64,000 nt of DNA from Bacteroidia bacterium (GTDB lineage Bacteria; Bacteroidota; Bacteroidia; J057): contig JAUIGE010000001.1 in assembly GCA_030430205.1 (NCBI GenBank), positions 248,001 to 312,000 of the forward strand, given 5' to 3'. Under the pieces are notes generated by a model. That model did no database searches. It worked only from the letters and a program-made list of their open reading frames with translations, and was not told where the DNA came from. Every line of letters starts with the position of its first letter. Position 1 is the stretch's first letter. The position numbers were made by a program, and so were the translations under genes. Below are positions 43,243 to 53,211 of the stretch, in pieces.

Positions 43243-43371
43243 AATCATAGATATTCCAGGCGCTGTTTGCTCTAAGATAACGAAAATTAATTGGCAAATA
43301 AGCAGATCAGCAGATTTGCAGATGTTTCGGACCATTTACTCATCTCCGAATCAGCTCATCTGCTCATCAGA

Positions 43372-44895
43372 TTATTCCCACTCAATGGTAGCTGGTGGCT
43401 TGGAACTGATGTCGTATACGACCCTGTTCACGCCTTTCACCTGGTTGATGATGCGGTTGGAGACTTCCCCCAGGAAGTCATAGGGCAGTCGGGACCAGTC
43501 GGCAGTCATGCCGTCACGGCTGCCTACGGCACGCAAGGCTACGACATTTTCGTAGGTCCGCTCATCTCCCATCACCCCTACCGATGAAACGGGAAGCAGC
43601 ACGGCAAAGGCTTGCCATACTTCGTCATAGAGTTCTTTTTCCTTCAACGAATCAATAAAAATAGCATCGACCTCCTGAAGCAGGGCTACTTTTTCAGGCG
43701 TCACATCACTTAGGATGCGAATGGCCAGGCCTGGCCCCGGGAAGGGGTGCCGGCCCACAAAATCGTGGCTGAGGCCGAGGTCATAGCCCACCTCACGGAC
43801 TTCGTCCTTGAAGAGATTGCGAAGAGGCTCCACCACCTTGAGGTGCATCTTCTCGGGAAGGCCGCCCACATTGTGGTGCGACTTGATCGTGACCGAGGGT
43901 CCGGCCACAGATACCGACTCGATGACGTCGGGATAGATGGTGCCTTGCGCCAAAAAGGTGGCGCCTTTTATTTTATCCGCCTCTTCCTGAAATACTTCAA
44001 TGAAAATGCGGCCTATAATCTTGCGTTTTGTCTCCGGATCTGTCACCTCTGCCAGCTCTCCCCAAAATCTCTCTTTTGCATTTACCCCGATCACATTCAG
44101 ACCGAGTTGCTCATATTGTGTCAAAACCTGCTCGTATTCATTTTTCCGCAGCAAGCCATTATCCACAAAAATGCAGGTCAGCTGATCTCCGATCGCCTTG
44201 TGAATCAGGCTCGCGGCTACGGTGGAGTCTACCCCGCCCGAAAGGCCGCAGATCACTTTGGCATCACCTACCCGCTCACGGACTTCAGCTACGGTGCTTT
44301 CGATAAAAGCGGCAGGCGTCCAGTCGGGCTTCAGTTTGCATACCTCAAACAAAAAGTTGCGGACGATCTGTCCGCCTTCCAGGCTGTGGGTCACCTCCGG
44401 GTGAAACTGTAGCGCATAGACCGGCAGGCTATCATGCTGAAAGGCAGCGACTTCCACGGTCTCGGTACTACCGATCAGGTGATATCCCTGCGGCAGCTGG
44501 GTGATGGTATCACCATGGCTCATCCAGACCTGCGAAGCAGGGGTGACAGACTTGAAAAGCGGGCTTTTCTCTGTCGCGTTGAAGTGAGCGCGGCCATACT
44601 CGCGCATTTCCGAACGGGCCACCTGGCCCGATTGCTTTTTGGCGAGCAACTGTGCGCCATAGCACACCGCCAGGACGGGCACCTTCCCAATGATGCTATC
44701 CAGCGCAAAGTCAGGAGCATCCTCCTGATTGACCGAGCAGGGACTGCCCGAGAGGATAACACCACCAATATCTTCTTTTACCTCCACCCCACGGTGAAAG
44801 GGCACAATCTCACAGAACACATGCTGCTCGCGCACGCGCCGGGCAATAAGCTGGGTATATTGCGATCCAAAATCGACGATAATGACTTTTTTCAT
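43372..44895 (-). CDS. guaA: GMP synthase (glutamine-hydrolysing)
   Basis: 507 residues. Converts XMP to GMP with glutamine and ATP. Class I amidotransferase domain (1-190) with nucleophile Cys78 in AVCYGAQLL and the FHPEV histidine near 165; ATP pyrophosphatase domain with [11 protein letters not shown] (about 218-228); C-terminal dimerisation domain ending in [17 protein letters not shown], which is invariant in the family. A TACTTTTG box ends only 4 bases before the ATG, so the message may be almost leaderless. Divergent from the macro-domain gene. Confidence 0.97.
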   Translation of the reverse strand: MKKVIIVDFGSQYTQLIARRVREQHVFCEIVPFHRGVEVKEDIGGVILSGSPCSVNQEDAPDFALDSIIGKVPVLAVCYGAQLLAKKQSGQVARSEMREYGRAHFNATEKSPLFKSVTPASQVWMSHGDTITQLPQGYHLIGSTETVEVAAFQHDSLPVYALQFHPEVTHSLEGGQIVRNFLFEVCKLKPDWTPAAFIESTVAEVRERVGDAKVICGLSGGVDSTVAASLIHKAIGDQLTCIFVDNGLLRKNEYEQVLTQYEQLGLNVIGVNAKERFWGELAEVTDPETKRKIIGRIFIEVFQEEADKIKGATFLAQGTIYPDVIESVSVAGPSVTIKSHHNVGGLPEKMHLKVVEPLRNLFKDEVREVGYDLGLSHDFVGRHPFPGPGLAIRILSDVTPEKVALLQEVDAIFIDSLKEKELYDEVWQAFAVLLPVSSVGVMGDERTYENVVALRAVGSRDGMTADWSRLPYDFLGEVSNRIINQVKGVNRVVYDISSKPPATIEWE

Positions 44896-44899
44896 CGCG

Positions 44900-44907
44900 C
44901 AAAAGTA
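44900..44907 (-). promoter_or_regulatory. -7 box of a guaA promoter, nearly leaderless
   Basis: Minus strand TACTTTTG, full match to TAnnTTTG, followed by CGCG and the guaA ATG. Expected transcription start falls at or next to the start codon. The -33 element is not clear. Confidence 0.4.
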
Positions 44908-44930
44908 GGAAAAATTGCGGTTATTTAGGT

Positions 44931-45530
44931 ATGAAACTCATACTTGCTGATATACACGAACCCCTTACCCTGGCATGGACAAAATTTTTCTCCGAATGCG
45001 GGAACGTTAGCGTGCATCATGGGTCCATTTTTGAATTAGATTGCGATGCCATTGTAAGTCCGGCCAATTCGTTTGGATTTATGGATGGAGGGCTTGATCT
45101 ATTGATTTCCAGGTATTTGGGATGGCATGTACAGGAAAGGCTTCAGGAAATAATCAAAACAAAATATCATGGCGAACTATTAGTCGGGCAGGCAGAAATT
45201 GTTGAGACAAGCCATGAAAAAATCCCTTATCTGATATCAGCACCCACTATGCGGGTTCCTAAGAAAATCATAAAAACTGTCAATGCTTTTCTCGCTACAC
45301 GGGCAATTCTTTTATTGGTGAAATATGGAAAAATGCCCGATGGGAAGGCCATTTCAGACATTGTCCAAACCATCGCCATTCCTGGCCTGGGAACTGGCGT
45401 AGGTGAGCTTCCTCCTTCTATCTGCGCAAGGCAGATGCGGATGGCTTATGATGAAATTGTATTGGGCAAATATGCATTTCCAAATTCCTGGCGCGAGGCT
45501 CAGGCAGGGCATGTGTTTTTGGGAGGATAG
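44931..45530 (+). CDS. Macro-domain protein
   Basis: 199 residues. Macro domains bind ADP-ribose and may remove it from proteins or nucleic acids. Visible: the first strand [16 protein letters not shown], then [18 protein letters not shown] (about 42-59) with the Asn and the Gly-rich loop that cup the ribose, and [20 protein letters not shown] (about 151-170) as the second glycine loop. No extra domains. It is divergent from guaA by 35 bases. It could act on ADP-ribosylated products or process ADP-ribose 1-phosphate; no toxin is adjacent. Confidence 0.85.
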   Translation: MKLILADIHEPLTLAWTKFFSECGNVSVHHGSIFELDCDAIVSPANSFGFMDGGLDLLISRYLGWHVQERLQEIIKTKYHGELLVGQAEIVETSHEKIPYLISAPTMRVPKKIIKTVNAFLATRAILLLVKYGKMPDGKAISDIVQTIAIPGLGTGVGELPPSICARQMRMAYDEIVLGKYAFPNSWREAQAGHVFLGG

Positions 45531-45537
45531 TTATTTC

Positions 45538-45554
45538 TATCGTTAACAACGATA
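45538..45554. other. Small perfect hairpin after the macro-domain gene
   Basis: TATCGTT-AAC-AACGATA, 7-base arms, 8 bases after the macro-gene stop. There is no T-run on the plus strand, so it is a weak terminator at most. Confidence 0.3.
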
Positions 45555-45593
45555 AAACCCAAAAGATGGGAGGCAATTAAATCAGAGATGTTC

Positions 45594-45601
45594 TACTTTT
45601 G
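45594..45601 (+). promoter_or_regulatory. -7 box before oligopeptidase B gene
   Basis: TACTTTTG, full match to TAnnTTTG, 18 bases before the ATG at 45620. No TTTG at the -33 position. It argues for the ATG at 45620 and against the upstream TTG at 45599, which overlaps the box. Confidence 0.4.
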
Positions 45602-45619
45602 GGGAAAGAAAAATTCAAC

Positions 45620-47659
45620 ATGAATCCCCCCATTGCAAAAGCCATCCCTCACAAGCTCGAAAAGCATGGCCACGTCCGCATGGACGAATATTATTGGCTA
45701 AGAGAAAAAGAAAATCCAGAAGTCATCGCATACCTGGAGGCGGAAAACGCCTATAAGGAGGCAAAGCTTTCCCATACAAAAGCGCTTCAGGATAGCCTTT
45801 TTGAAGAAATGAAAGGCCGCATCAAAAAAGATGACAGCTCCGTTCCCTTTCAGCTGGATGATTATTTCTATTATTCACGCTTCGAAACAGGAAAGGAATA
45901 TCCTATTCATTGCAGGAAAAAAGACAGCCTGGATCAGGCGGAACAAATCCTCCTGGATGTGAATGTCCTGGCCGAAGGCAAGGATTACTGTGCAGCTACA
46001 GGTGGCACGAATGTGAGCCCCGATCATCGCTATCTGCTCTATGGAACAGACTACGTCAGTCGACGCATATATACCCTCTATATCAAGGATTTAGAGACGG
46101 GCGAATTGCTGGACGATGTCATTCCCGACGTTACGGGTAATGCAGTTTGGGCGGCAGATAAGCGCACGATTTTTTACTCCAAACAGGACCCTGAAACACT
46201 TCGATCCTATCAGATTTACCGCCATGTCATCGGCACAGATCCGGCAGGCGATGAGCTGATCTTCCAGGAAGATGACGACACTTTTCGGACTTATGTCTAT
46301 CAGACAAAATCGAAAAAGTACATCGCCATTTTTTGCAGCAGTACCCTAACGAATGAAGTGCAAATTCTGGAATCCAGTAAGCCTGAAGGCGATTTTCGCA
46401 TGTTTTTGCCCCGAGAGCGCGGCCATGAGTATAGCGTGGATCACGCCGGTGGGCACTTCTACATCCATACCAACTGGGATGCGAAAAACTTCCGGCTGAT
46501 GCGTTGCGGAGAGGAGCAGACAGATAAAAAACTATGGGAAGAAGTGATTCCCCATCGGGAAGATGTACTCCTGGAAGGCCTGGAATTGTTCCGGCATTAT
46601 ATGGTTTTGGACGAAAGAAAAGGAGGTCTCAACCATATTCGCATCATGCCCCAGTCAGGGAAAGAGCACTACCTTCCTTTTGAGGAAGCCGCCTATATGG
46701 CCGGAACGGGATACAATCCCGCCTATGAAAGCGAATGGCTTCGCTTCAGCTACCAGTCCATGACGACGCCTGCCTCGGTCTATGACTACAATATGCGCAC
46801 AGGCGAAAAAATCCTGCAAAAAGAGCAGGAAGTCCTGGGCGATTTTGATAAATCGGACTACCGGACAGCACGCATTTTTGCCACGTCAAAAGATGGCGTT
46901 CAGGTCCCGATCTCCATCGTATATCACAAAAACACGCCCATAGACGGAAAAGCGCCGCTTTTGCTCTATGGTTATGGTTCTTATGGCTATAGCATGGATG
47001 CCTATTTCAGCACCAACCGGCTGAGTCTGCTGGACAGGGGATTTGTTTTTGCCATCGCGCATATCCGTGGAGGGGAGGAAATGGGCCGTGCCTGGTATGA
47101 TGATGGGCGCATGCTCAATAAAAAAAATACTTTCATTGATTTCATCGCCTGCGGCGAGCACCTGGTGCAAAGCGGCTATTGCGCCGCCGAAAAACTCTAC
47201 GCCATGGGCGGAAGTGCCGGAGGCCTGCTGATGGGCGCCATCATCAATATGAAGCCTGAAATGTGGGCGGGTATCGTCGCCGCCGTGCCTTTCGTAGATG
47301 TGGTCACGACCATGCTCGACGACAGCATCCCCCTCACCACGGGTGAGTACGACGAGTGGGGCAACCCCCATGAGAAAGTCTATTACGATTATATCCTCTC
47401 CTATTCGCCTTATGATCAGGTAGAAGCCAAAGCTTATCCGCCTATGCTGGTCACGACCGGCCTGCATGACTCACAGGTTCAGTATTGGGAACCAGCCAAG
47501 TGGGTCGCCCGGCTGCGCAAGTTGAAGACGGATAAGCATATCCTGCTCCTCCATACCAATATGGAGGCAGGCCATGGCGGCAAATCCGGGCGCTTTGAAG
47601 CCCTGCATGAGATCGCGATGGAATATGCGTTTCTGTTGGATTTGGATGAACGGAAGTAA
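45620..47659 (+). CDS. ptrB: Oligopeptidase B (S9A prolyl oligopeptidase family)
   Basis: 679 residues from the ATG at 45620. Oligopeptidase B cleaves short peptides after Arg or Lys in the cytoplasm; no signal peptide is present. The N-terminal AKAIPHKLEKHGHVRMDEYYWLRE opening is diagnostic (quoted in part). A beta-propeller spans about 70-400, and the catalytic domain holds Ser532 (GGSAGGLL), Asp617 (GLHDSQVQY) and His652 (GHGGKSGRFE). The phrase HIRGGEEMGRAWYDDG near 480 is typical of the family. It converges on the hydrolase gene with 7 bases between. Confidence 0.93.
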   Translation: MNPPIAKAIPHKLEKHGHVRMDEYYWLREKENPEVIAYLEAENAYKEAKLSHTKALQDSLFEEMKGRIKKDDSSVPFQLDDYFYYSRFETGKEYPIHCRKKDSLDQAEQILLDVNVLAEGKDYCAATGGTNVSPDHRYLLYGTDYVSRRIYTLYIKDLETGELLDDVIPDVTGNAVWAADKRTIFYSKQDPETLRSYQIYRHVIGTDPAGDELIFQEDDDTFRTYVYQTKSKKYIAIFCSSTLTNEVQILESSKPEGDFRMFLPRERGHEYSVDHAGGHFYIHTNWDAKNFRLMRCGEEQTDKKLWEEVIPHREDVLLEGLELFRHYMVLDERKGGLNHIRIMPQSGKEHYLPFEEAAYMAGTGYNPAYESEWLRFSYQSMTTPASVYDYNMRTGEKILQKEQEVLGDFDKSDYRTARIFATSKDGVQVPISIVYHKNTPIDGKAPLLLYGYGSYGYSMDAYFSTNRLSLLDRGFVFAIAHIRGGEEMGRAWYDDGRMLNKKNTFIDFIACGEHLVQSGYCAAEKLYAMGGSAGGLLMGAIINMKPEMWAGIVAAVPFVDVVTTMLDDSIPLTTGEYDEWGNPHEKVYYDYILSYSPYDQVEAKAYPPMLVTTGLHDSQVQYWEPAKWVARLRKLKTDKHILLLHTNMEAGHGGKSGRFEALHEIAMEYAFLLDLDERK

Positions 47660-47666
47660 TCCCTTC

Positions 47667-48347
47667 CTATATGAATGCGCGAATTCTTCGCGCCAATTCC
47701 TCCTGATCGACTTGCTCGATCGGGTGTTTGAATGCGGGAATATGGGCAAATTGCCCCAAAGGTAAAGCGGCTGCGGCCGCGCGGGACTCCGCTTCGCTGA
47801 CCATATTATCGGCTTCGCCGCGCTGGATGAGGCAAGGAATCCGGATATCCGCAAGGGCGGTATCGTCCAGACTGGGCGAATCGCCCAGGGCGATCATCAT
47901 TGCAGCTGTGGCATGCAGGACTTCCTGCCAATCGGCAGGCGCGTGGCGCGCTTGCAGCGCGGCGGCAAATTGAGGCACCTTCTCCGCAATTTTTGCGGGA
48001 TTGAGCATGCGGCTCTCCTGAGCCGCGGACTCGGGATTCCAGGCGAATTTGGTGCCCAAAGTGACGATTTTGCTGATCAGGCCTGGCTGTTGGCTGGCAA
48101 GTTTGAGCGCGACATAGCCGCCCATGCTGTAACCAAAAACAGCTGTTCCCTGCAGTTTTTCCGTCTCGATCCAGCCCTTCAACTCCTGCGCAAACCATTC
48201 AATGGAAAAAGGCGAATCCAGAGGTCTTCCTCCATGACCTGAAAAGTTGAAGCTATGGACTCTGTGCGTTGTACCCAGCAAATCGCTGAGTTTTTCAAAT
48301 TGAGCTTTGCTACCCAAAGCACCGTGAAGAAGTATGATTTTTTTCAT
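47667..48347 (-). CDS. Alpha/beta-fold hydrolase
   Basis: 226 residues from the ATG at 48347 (MKKIILLHGALGSK); an upstream TTG adds four residues. HG oxyanion motif at 8-9, nucleophile elbow GYSMGG (about 79-84), acid in the QRGEADNMV strand near 170 and a late histidine in IPAFKHPIEQV (about 205-215). This is the MhpC/MenH-like small esterase or hydrolase layout. No menaquinone genes are adjacent, so MenH is only one option. Substrate unknown. The FtsH-like gene lies 24 bases upstream on the same strand. Confidence 0.85.
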   Translation of the reverse strand: MKKIILLHGALGSKAQFEKLSDLLGTTHRVHSFNFSGHGGRPLDSPFSIEWFAQELKGWIETEKLQGTAVFGYSMGGYVALKLASQQPGLISKIVTLGTKFAWNPESAAQESRMLNPAKIAEKVPQFAAALQARHAPADWQEVLHATAAMMIALGDSPSLDDTALADIRIPCLIQRGEADNMVSEAESRAAAAALPLGQFAHIPAFKHPIEQVDQEELARRIRAFI

Positions 48348-48371
48348 AAGAAGTGGCAATTGGTTTAATGT

Positions 48372-50408
48372 TCAAATTTCGCCCTCTTCAAATTCATTCA
48401 ATTGAGCCAGGACGCGATCTTTGAAGCGAAAATATGCTTTGGGTTCGATAAAATCTTCCGTTTTTACCCACGCTTCCACGCTGTATTTCTTGACAAATTT
48501 ACCGATGGTCGCCTTATCCATACTGGAATGTTCTGTCAGGTAGGCCGCCATGCGCAGCATCAGTTGTTTGTTGCGTTTGAGGATATCCTCAGCTGTAGAC
48601 AATCCCTCACGGATAAGCCTGAGTGCAGCTTTTTCGTATTTCGGTTTATGAAAAAAGGCTTCGTTGTAGTCGTTATCCGCGGCGCGGATATAGATGGGGT
48701 CATCGCCCATGGCGTAGTATTTTACGGCTTCGATGGCCAACTCAGAGGCATCTTCGATGTCCTGGCTGACGCCGGTAGAAGTCTCCTCATCTCCGAAGAT
48801 GAGGCGCTCGGCGGCGTAGCCGCCCAGGCTGATAGCGATCTCCTTGCGAAGCAATTCCTTGGTCATCATGCCGCGAGGCATGCGCACCTGGCAAAAGCCA
48901 TGGGAAGTGCTGTCTGCCGTGCGGGTAACGATTTTTTCGGGCAGTATGCGCGTTGTAAGTGCTGCCAGTATGGCATGGCCGGATTCATGAACGGCTGTAT
49001 AGGCCTGGCGGTCGTCGTTTTTGGATTTGCGTAGCAAATTGACCCGGAGCTTTACCGGATAACTCACCAGCTCCTGGCTGCGGTTCCACTCATCTATATA
49101 GGTGAAGACGTACTTTTCATCCTCATAGTCCCAAATCAGCTTTTTCACCTTCAACTCTTTTTCCAAAATTTCACATACAACCCGGCTGACATTTGACTCT
49201 ATCTGGTTGCTGATCGTGGTCAAAAGGGGCCGCGCACCCTGAGTTGGAAAAACTCCTTCCTCATAGATAAGCTGTTTTACCGCTTCTGAAAATTCGAAAA
49301 CGAGGCCAAATTTCTTTTGGACAAAAGTATTGATCCGCTTGAGTTGCATCCCAATCAACTGGCGGTAGCCTTCAGATGTAAAAGCTGAATAAATCAGGTG
49401 ATTGTTGCCCAAACGGGCGATTTGTTCATTGCGAAAGCGCTTTTGCAGCGCTTTTTTGATATGCCCGATTTTGATTTTGAGGGTGTCTTTATAAAATTCA
49501 TCAGCACTGATGTCAGGATTGATGTTTTTACTCATGTAAAAAGCTTCGTCCAGGTTACCCACAACAAAGACGAGGCTTCGGGAGAGGTCCATCAATTTGA
49601 GGGAGCCTTCCTGAAAGATGGATTCCAATACAAATCCGGAGAGCTCTTCCAGTGTCATGGCTTTGATGGCATTTATCAAATCCGCACGCGTAGCAAAGCG
49701 ATCCGAAGTCAGGGCAAAAAGCCCCCCTGTAAAGTTATCAGATACCAGAAAATTGGCCTTGGCTTTGCCTTTCCCTTTATCCCAATAAGAAAAAGTAAAG
49801 CCTTTGAAGATATCCTGAAAAGCATCCAGGCCATTCACCACTTTGCCATTTTCGATGGCTACTCCTGCCATGATGCATTGGTTGAGCAGTTCGTAGGCTC
49901 GGTAGCCCATTTTGATATAATGCTGGCTGGGCAGACCATTGTAGAAAAACTTCCCTGAATCGAGCAGATCCCAGATGATCCGCAATTTGTCCTGCTCGAT
50001 CTCTCCTCCCGTCTCATTGAGGCTTTTGGCAAATTGAAATTCATCCAGGCAAAGGATCACTTCTTTTTCATGAAAATGTGTCAAATCTTCATAAATAATG
50101 CTTTTTAAGCCATATTCTGCCTTGCTCCCAAACTCCCCCATATCAAAATGCAGATACGACTTTTCAAATGACAAGAGCTCCACGAGTCGGTGTACCAAAG
50201 CCGTTTTGCCAGTACCTGTCATGCCCCAAAGGTTGATCACGGTGGGGCGCATTTGAGCTTCGGGAAAAAGATACCAGGGCGAAATCAGGGTGATGATTTC
50301 ACTGATGATGCTATCCAGTCCGACAAATTCCAATTTCAAACTTTCGGCTGTATGCTCCAATACAGCTTTTCTGCTGAGAATCTGTTGTTTTAAGTTTTGG
50401 TTATTCAT
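48372..50408 (-). CDS. Soluble ATP-dependent protease: Clp-type AAA+ module fused to FtsH-type M41 zinc peptidase
   Basis: 678 residues from the ATG at 50408 (MNNQNLKQQ); earlier in-frame starts add a leader without support. Walker A GMTGTGKT at 62-69, then a FDMGEFGS strand, and Walker B EVILCLDEFQ. The small AAA subdomain has the Clp/Hsp100 signature GVFPTQGARPL (about 390-400) followed by ISNQIESNVSR, as in the second ring of ClpA/ClpB rather than FtsH. The C-terminal part is an M41 peptidase: HESGH at 474-478 and SQDIEDASELA with the downstream acidic ligand. No membrane segments are present, unlike FtsH. The combination suggests a self-contained cytoplasmic protease. The hydrolase gene lies just downstream. 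Confidence 0.85.
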   Translation of the reverse strand: MNNQNLKQQILSRKAVLEHTAESLKLEFVGLDSIISEIITLISPWYLFPEAQMRPTVINLWGMTGTGKTALVHRLVELLSFEKSYLHFDMGEFGSKAEYGLKSIIYEDLTHFHEKEVILCLDEFQFAKSLNETGGEIEQDKLRIIWDLLDSGKFFYNGLPSQHYIKMGYRAYELLNQCIMAGVAIENGKVVNGLDAFQDIFKGFTFSYWDKGKGKAKANFLVSDNFTGGLFALTSDRFATRADLINAIKAMTLEELSGFVLESIFQEGSLKLMDLSRSLVFVVGNLDEAFYMSKNINPDISADEFYKDTLKIKIGHIKKALQKRFRNEQIARLGNNHLIYSAFTSEGYRQLIGMQLKRINTFVQKKFGLVFEFSEAVKQLIYEEGVFPTQGARPLLTTISNQIESNVSRVVCEILEKELKVKKLIWDYEDEKYVFTYIDEWNRSQELVSYPVKLRVNLLRKSKNDDRQAYTAVHESGHAILAALTTRILPEKIVTRTADSTSHGFCQVRMPRGMMTKELLRKEIAISLGGYAAERLIFGDEETSTGVSQDIEDASELAIEAVKYYAMGDDPIYIRAADNDYNEAFFHKPKYEKAALRLIREGLSTAEDILKRNKQLMLRMAAYLTEHSSMDKATIGKFVKKYSVEAWVKTEDFIEPKAYFRFKDRVLAQLNEFEEGEI

Positions 50409-50581
50409 GAAAAAGAGTTCCTGAACGCTGATACTCACCATCATGTTAAAGCTGCATACTGCCGACAATTTACTGCCAACTACATGAGCTAACCATTTGA
50501 TCGGTTAGGTGAGTGGAAAAATGATGTGTAGGGGAAACGTTTGAAGTACGCAAAAGGTACGAGAGGGCGAAGTAGAAGTTG

Positions 50582-51286
50582 CTACTTATTGCTTTTTCGC
50601 AGGATATTTTCTGCAATGTAGATATCTTCCGGGGTGGTGAGTTTCAGGTTGTCATAGCTTCCCTGAGCGATGACGACATTTCCTCCCAATGCTTCGAAGA
50701 GGCTTGCATCATCTGTAAAATCATCATGGGGGCGCTGGTTATATGCCCACAATAATTTTCCTAACTGGAAAGTCTGGGGCGTTTGCACATGCAAAAAGCG
50801 GGAACGCTCCACAGCCCGGCTGCCTTCGGCAGTGATTTCTCTTACCGAGGATTTGACCGGCACGCAGCAAACAGCTCCGCCATGCTCCTCTGCCTTGGAA
50901 TATACCTCGGCCAGCATTTCGCGGGTGACAAAGGGCCTTACAGCATCATGGATGGCTACTACACAATTGTCGGGATCGTCGAGCCATTCTTCCAGCTTGG
51001 CCAGCCCATTGTATACAGAACTTGTTCTTTCCACTCCGCCGGCACAGCATTTTATACGCTCTATCAATTCTTCTTCTGAGAAATAATGCATGGCCAGGTC
51101 TTCCCACAGTTTTGCGGACTCTGCATGCAATACCAGGACAATCTTCATATTCTCATCGAAGTCCAGAAACTTACCTAAGGTATGGACAATCACAGGTACA
51201 CCACTCAATGGCAAGAATTGCTTGGGCAATTTTGTCTTCATACGGGTGCCGGTTCCCCCTGCAACGATAATAGCTGCTTTTTGCAT
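50582..51286 (-). CDS. ispD: 2-C-methyl-D-erythritol 4-phosphate cytidylyltransferase
   Basis: 234 residues. Third step of the MEP isoprenoid pathway, joining CTP and methylerythritol phosphate. AAIIVAGGTGTRMKTKLPKQ (4-23) is the nucleotide-binding loop, AIHDAVRPFV (about 112-121) the metal/CTP site, and VQTPQTFQ with DDASLFEALG the product-binding region. Products feed the polyprenyl synthase encoded at 3962. It stands alone, divergent from the aldo/keto reductase gene. Confidence 0.95.
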   Translation of the reverse strand: MQKAAIIVAGGTGTRMKTKLPKQFLPLSGVPVIVHTLGKFLDFDENMKIVLVLHAESAKLWEDLAMHYFSEEELIERIKCCAGGVERTSSVYNGLAKLEEWLDDPDNCVVAIHDAVRPFVTREMLAEVYSKAEEHGGAVCCVPVKSSVREITAEGSRAVERSRFLHVQTPQTFQLGKLLWAYNQRPHDDFTDDASLFEALGGNVVIAQGSYDNLKLTTPEDIYIAENILRKSNK

Positions 51287-51355
51287 AGTTCATGCAATAT
51301 AGGGTAAAATTGAAGAAATTGAGGAACTTTGGAATCGAGAAAATGAGAAAATGAC

Positions 51356-52252
51356 ATGCGCTATTATCAACTTGGCCAATCTGATCTTATAATCAGTGAT
51401 ATTTCTATGGGATGTATGTCTTTGGGAGAAGACCACCGGGAAAATGCCCGGATCATTCATAGAGCCTGCGATGAAGGGATCAATTATTTTGATACAGCAG
51501 ACCTCTACGATCAGGGCTTTAATGAAAAAACCGTTGGCAGAGCCCTACAGGACCGCCGCAGTGCGATCATCCTGGCAAGCAAAGTGGGCAATCGCTGGAA
51601 GTCAGATGGCAGTGGCTGGGATTGGGTTCCCAGAAAAGCATACATCAAAAAGGCCGTTTTTGGCAGCTTGCGGCGTTTGCGCACACACTATATTGATTTG
51701 TATCAATTGCATGGCGGTACGCTGGAGGATCCCATAGATGAGGTAATCGAAGCCTTCGAAGAGCTAAAAACTGCCGGGCATATCCGCTATTATGGCATTT
51801 CATCCATTCGCCCCAATGTCATCCGGGAGTATGTAGAGAGGAGCAATCTCACTTCTGTGATGATGCAATACAACCTGCTCGACAGGCGGCCAGAGGAAAG
51901 CTGTTTGCCTTTGTTGAAAAAAAAGAAGGTGGGTGTGGTTGCAAGAGGGGGCCTGGCGAAGGGTTTGTTAGCGGGAAAAGCGGTCAGGTCTTACCTGGAT
52001 CATGATCCAGCTGCAGTGCAGCAGGCGCTGGAGAAAATGCAGGCGCTCGCGCCTGACCAGCATAGCCTGGGGCAGGCTGCCCTTAAATTTGCAAGTGCGC
52101 ATGCTGCGATCACATCTGTCGCCGTAGGCGCCAGCAAGGTAGAGCAGCTTGTCGAAGCTGCCACGGCCGGGGAGTTACCGGATTTTGATCCGGGGGCTTT
52201 GGCTGCGCTGCGCGCAGCGGTACCCGCTCACTTTTACCAAAAGCATCGGTAG
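51356..52252 (+). CDS. Aldo/keto reductase
   Basis: 298 residues, a (beta/alpha)8 NADPH-dependent oxidoreductase. The catalytic tetrad is present: Asp in NYFDTADLY, Tyr four residues on, Lys in ILASKVGNRW and His in YQLHGG. The cofactor-binding end contains VAVGASKVEQL. Wording near the start (GCMSLGEDHRENARII) is close to general stress/L-glyceraldehyde-type reductases, but the substrate cannot be assigned. A short tandem repeat follows the stop. Confidence 0.92.
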   Translation: MRYYQLGQSDLIISDISMGCMSLGEDHRENARIIHRACDEGINYFDTADLYDQGFNEKTVGRALQDRRSAIILASKVGNRWKSDGSGWDWVPRKAYIKKAVFGSLRRLRTHYIDLYQLHGGTLEDPIDEVIEAFEELKTAGHIRYYGISSIRPNVIREYVERSNLTSVMMQYNLLDRRPEESCLPLLKKKKVGVVARGGLAKGLLAGKAVRSYLDHDPAAVQQALEKMQALAPDQHSLGQAALKFASAHAAITSVAVGASKVEQLVEAATAGELPDFDPGALAALRAAVPAHFYQKHR

Positions 52253-52260
52253 GGCAGTGA

Positions 52261-52288
52261 GCAGTTTGCAGTGGGCAGTTTGCAGTGG
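52261..52288 (+). repeat. 14-base direct repeat, two exact copies
   Basis: GCAGTTTGCAGTGG repeated twice without spacer in the 50-base gap between two convergent genes, preceded by a partial GCAGTGA unit. Likely a simple slippage-derived repeat; no function seen. Confidence 0.8.
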
Positions 52289-52302
52289 GTTGTTTTACTC
52301 CT

Positions 52303-53085
52303 TTAGGATCTGGGCAAAGGCTCAGGTCCGGGTCTGTCTATGGGTTGCTGGGGTTGTGGCTGGGGTTTGGGTTTGCGTTTTTTCTTCATCCGCTCATCTT
52401 CTCCTATCTGAAAAGTCAACCCCACAAAAACCTGTAGCAGGTCAGAGTTGCGCGCGTACGCATTGTCATATTCCAAAAATCCATTATCGAAACTCACACT
52501 TCCGAGGTCTACATACCGGGCAGAAGTGCTAAAGGACTGAGATACCCGTGTATCCAAATAAACATGCGGCCTGACCCGAATCTGAACTCCTCCTGCCGCG
52601 CCATAATAACCTGCCAGCTTACTTGTCAACCAATCGACATCATCCCTGTCACTGTCCCAATCATTGGTGGCATAGGTTGTCAGGGTAGAAAAAAAGAGGC
52701 GACTGCCAGCAAATACATCTCCATAAAACCTGATGCCTGCCTTGATGGTCGTTGCGCGCAAAAACATATGCCCTCCGGAAGATTGGTTGGTCACATGAAA
52801 TTTGTACTCTTCGAAGGGAAAGGGTGAATTAAACCGCTCGGTTCCGCTTTGGATATAGTCCCAATGGAAACCGTACTGAAAGTTCAGGAGAAAGCGGGGA
52901 ATGGCTTCTTTGGAAGTAAAATCCATGGCAAATCCTCCGCCAGGCCGATAGTTTTCAAATGAAAACGCATCAAATGGCTGAGCATAGGTGGGGCCTATGC
53001 TAAAATAGGATTGCGCAACGGACTTTTGCAGTCCCGCTTGGGTGATTAATACAAGGGAAATAAGGAGAGTAAAATAGCTTTTCAT
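52303..53085 (-). CDS. Outer-membrane beta-barrel-like protein
   Basis: 260 residues from the ATG at 53085 (MKSYFTLLISLVLITQA signal peptide, cleavage near SVAQ). The mature part alternates hydrophobic and aromatic residues in strands (FLLNFQYGFHWDYI, HMFLRATTIKAGIRFYG, VYLDTRVSQSFSTSARY) and ends the barrel with LLQVFVGLTFQIG. A basic and proline/glutamine-rich tail (about 232-260) then extends past the barrel, which is unusual because barrels normally end at the last strand. An eight-strand OmpA/OmpW-size barrel is likely. No ligand or partner is evident. Confidence 0.7.
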   Translation of the reverse strand: MKSYFTLLISLVLITQAGLQKSVAQSYFSIGPTYAQPFDAFSFENYRPGGGFAMDFTSKEAIPRFLLNFQYGFHWDYIQSGTERFNSPFPFEEYKFHVTNQSSGGHMFLRATTIKAGIRFYGDVFAGSRLFFSTLTTYATNDWDSDRDDVDWLTSKLAGYYGAAGGVQIRVRPHVYLDTRVSQSFSTSARYVDLGSVSFDNGFLEYDNAYARNSDLLQVFVGLTFQIGEDERMKKKRKPKPQPQPQQPIDRPGPEPLPRS

Positions 53086-53211
53086 GTTGGGCGGCAAGTT
53101 TGAATGTGATGCAACAAATAAAAAAGGAAATGAATACTCTTTCCCATACTTACCAACCGATCCAAGGTGTGATTTAGGATAAAATTAGGGTTAATCTGCG
53201 GCTAATGCAAA

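Noticed and set aside
52303-52420. Extra gene or frameshift at the Pro/Gln-rich end of the beta-barrel protein
   Set aside because: The frame runs on without a break; the tail is low-complexity but in frame.
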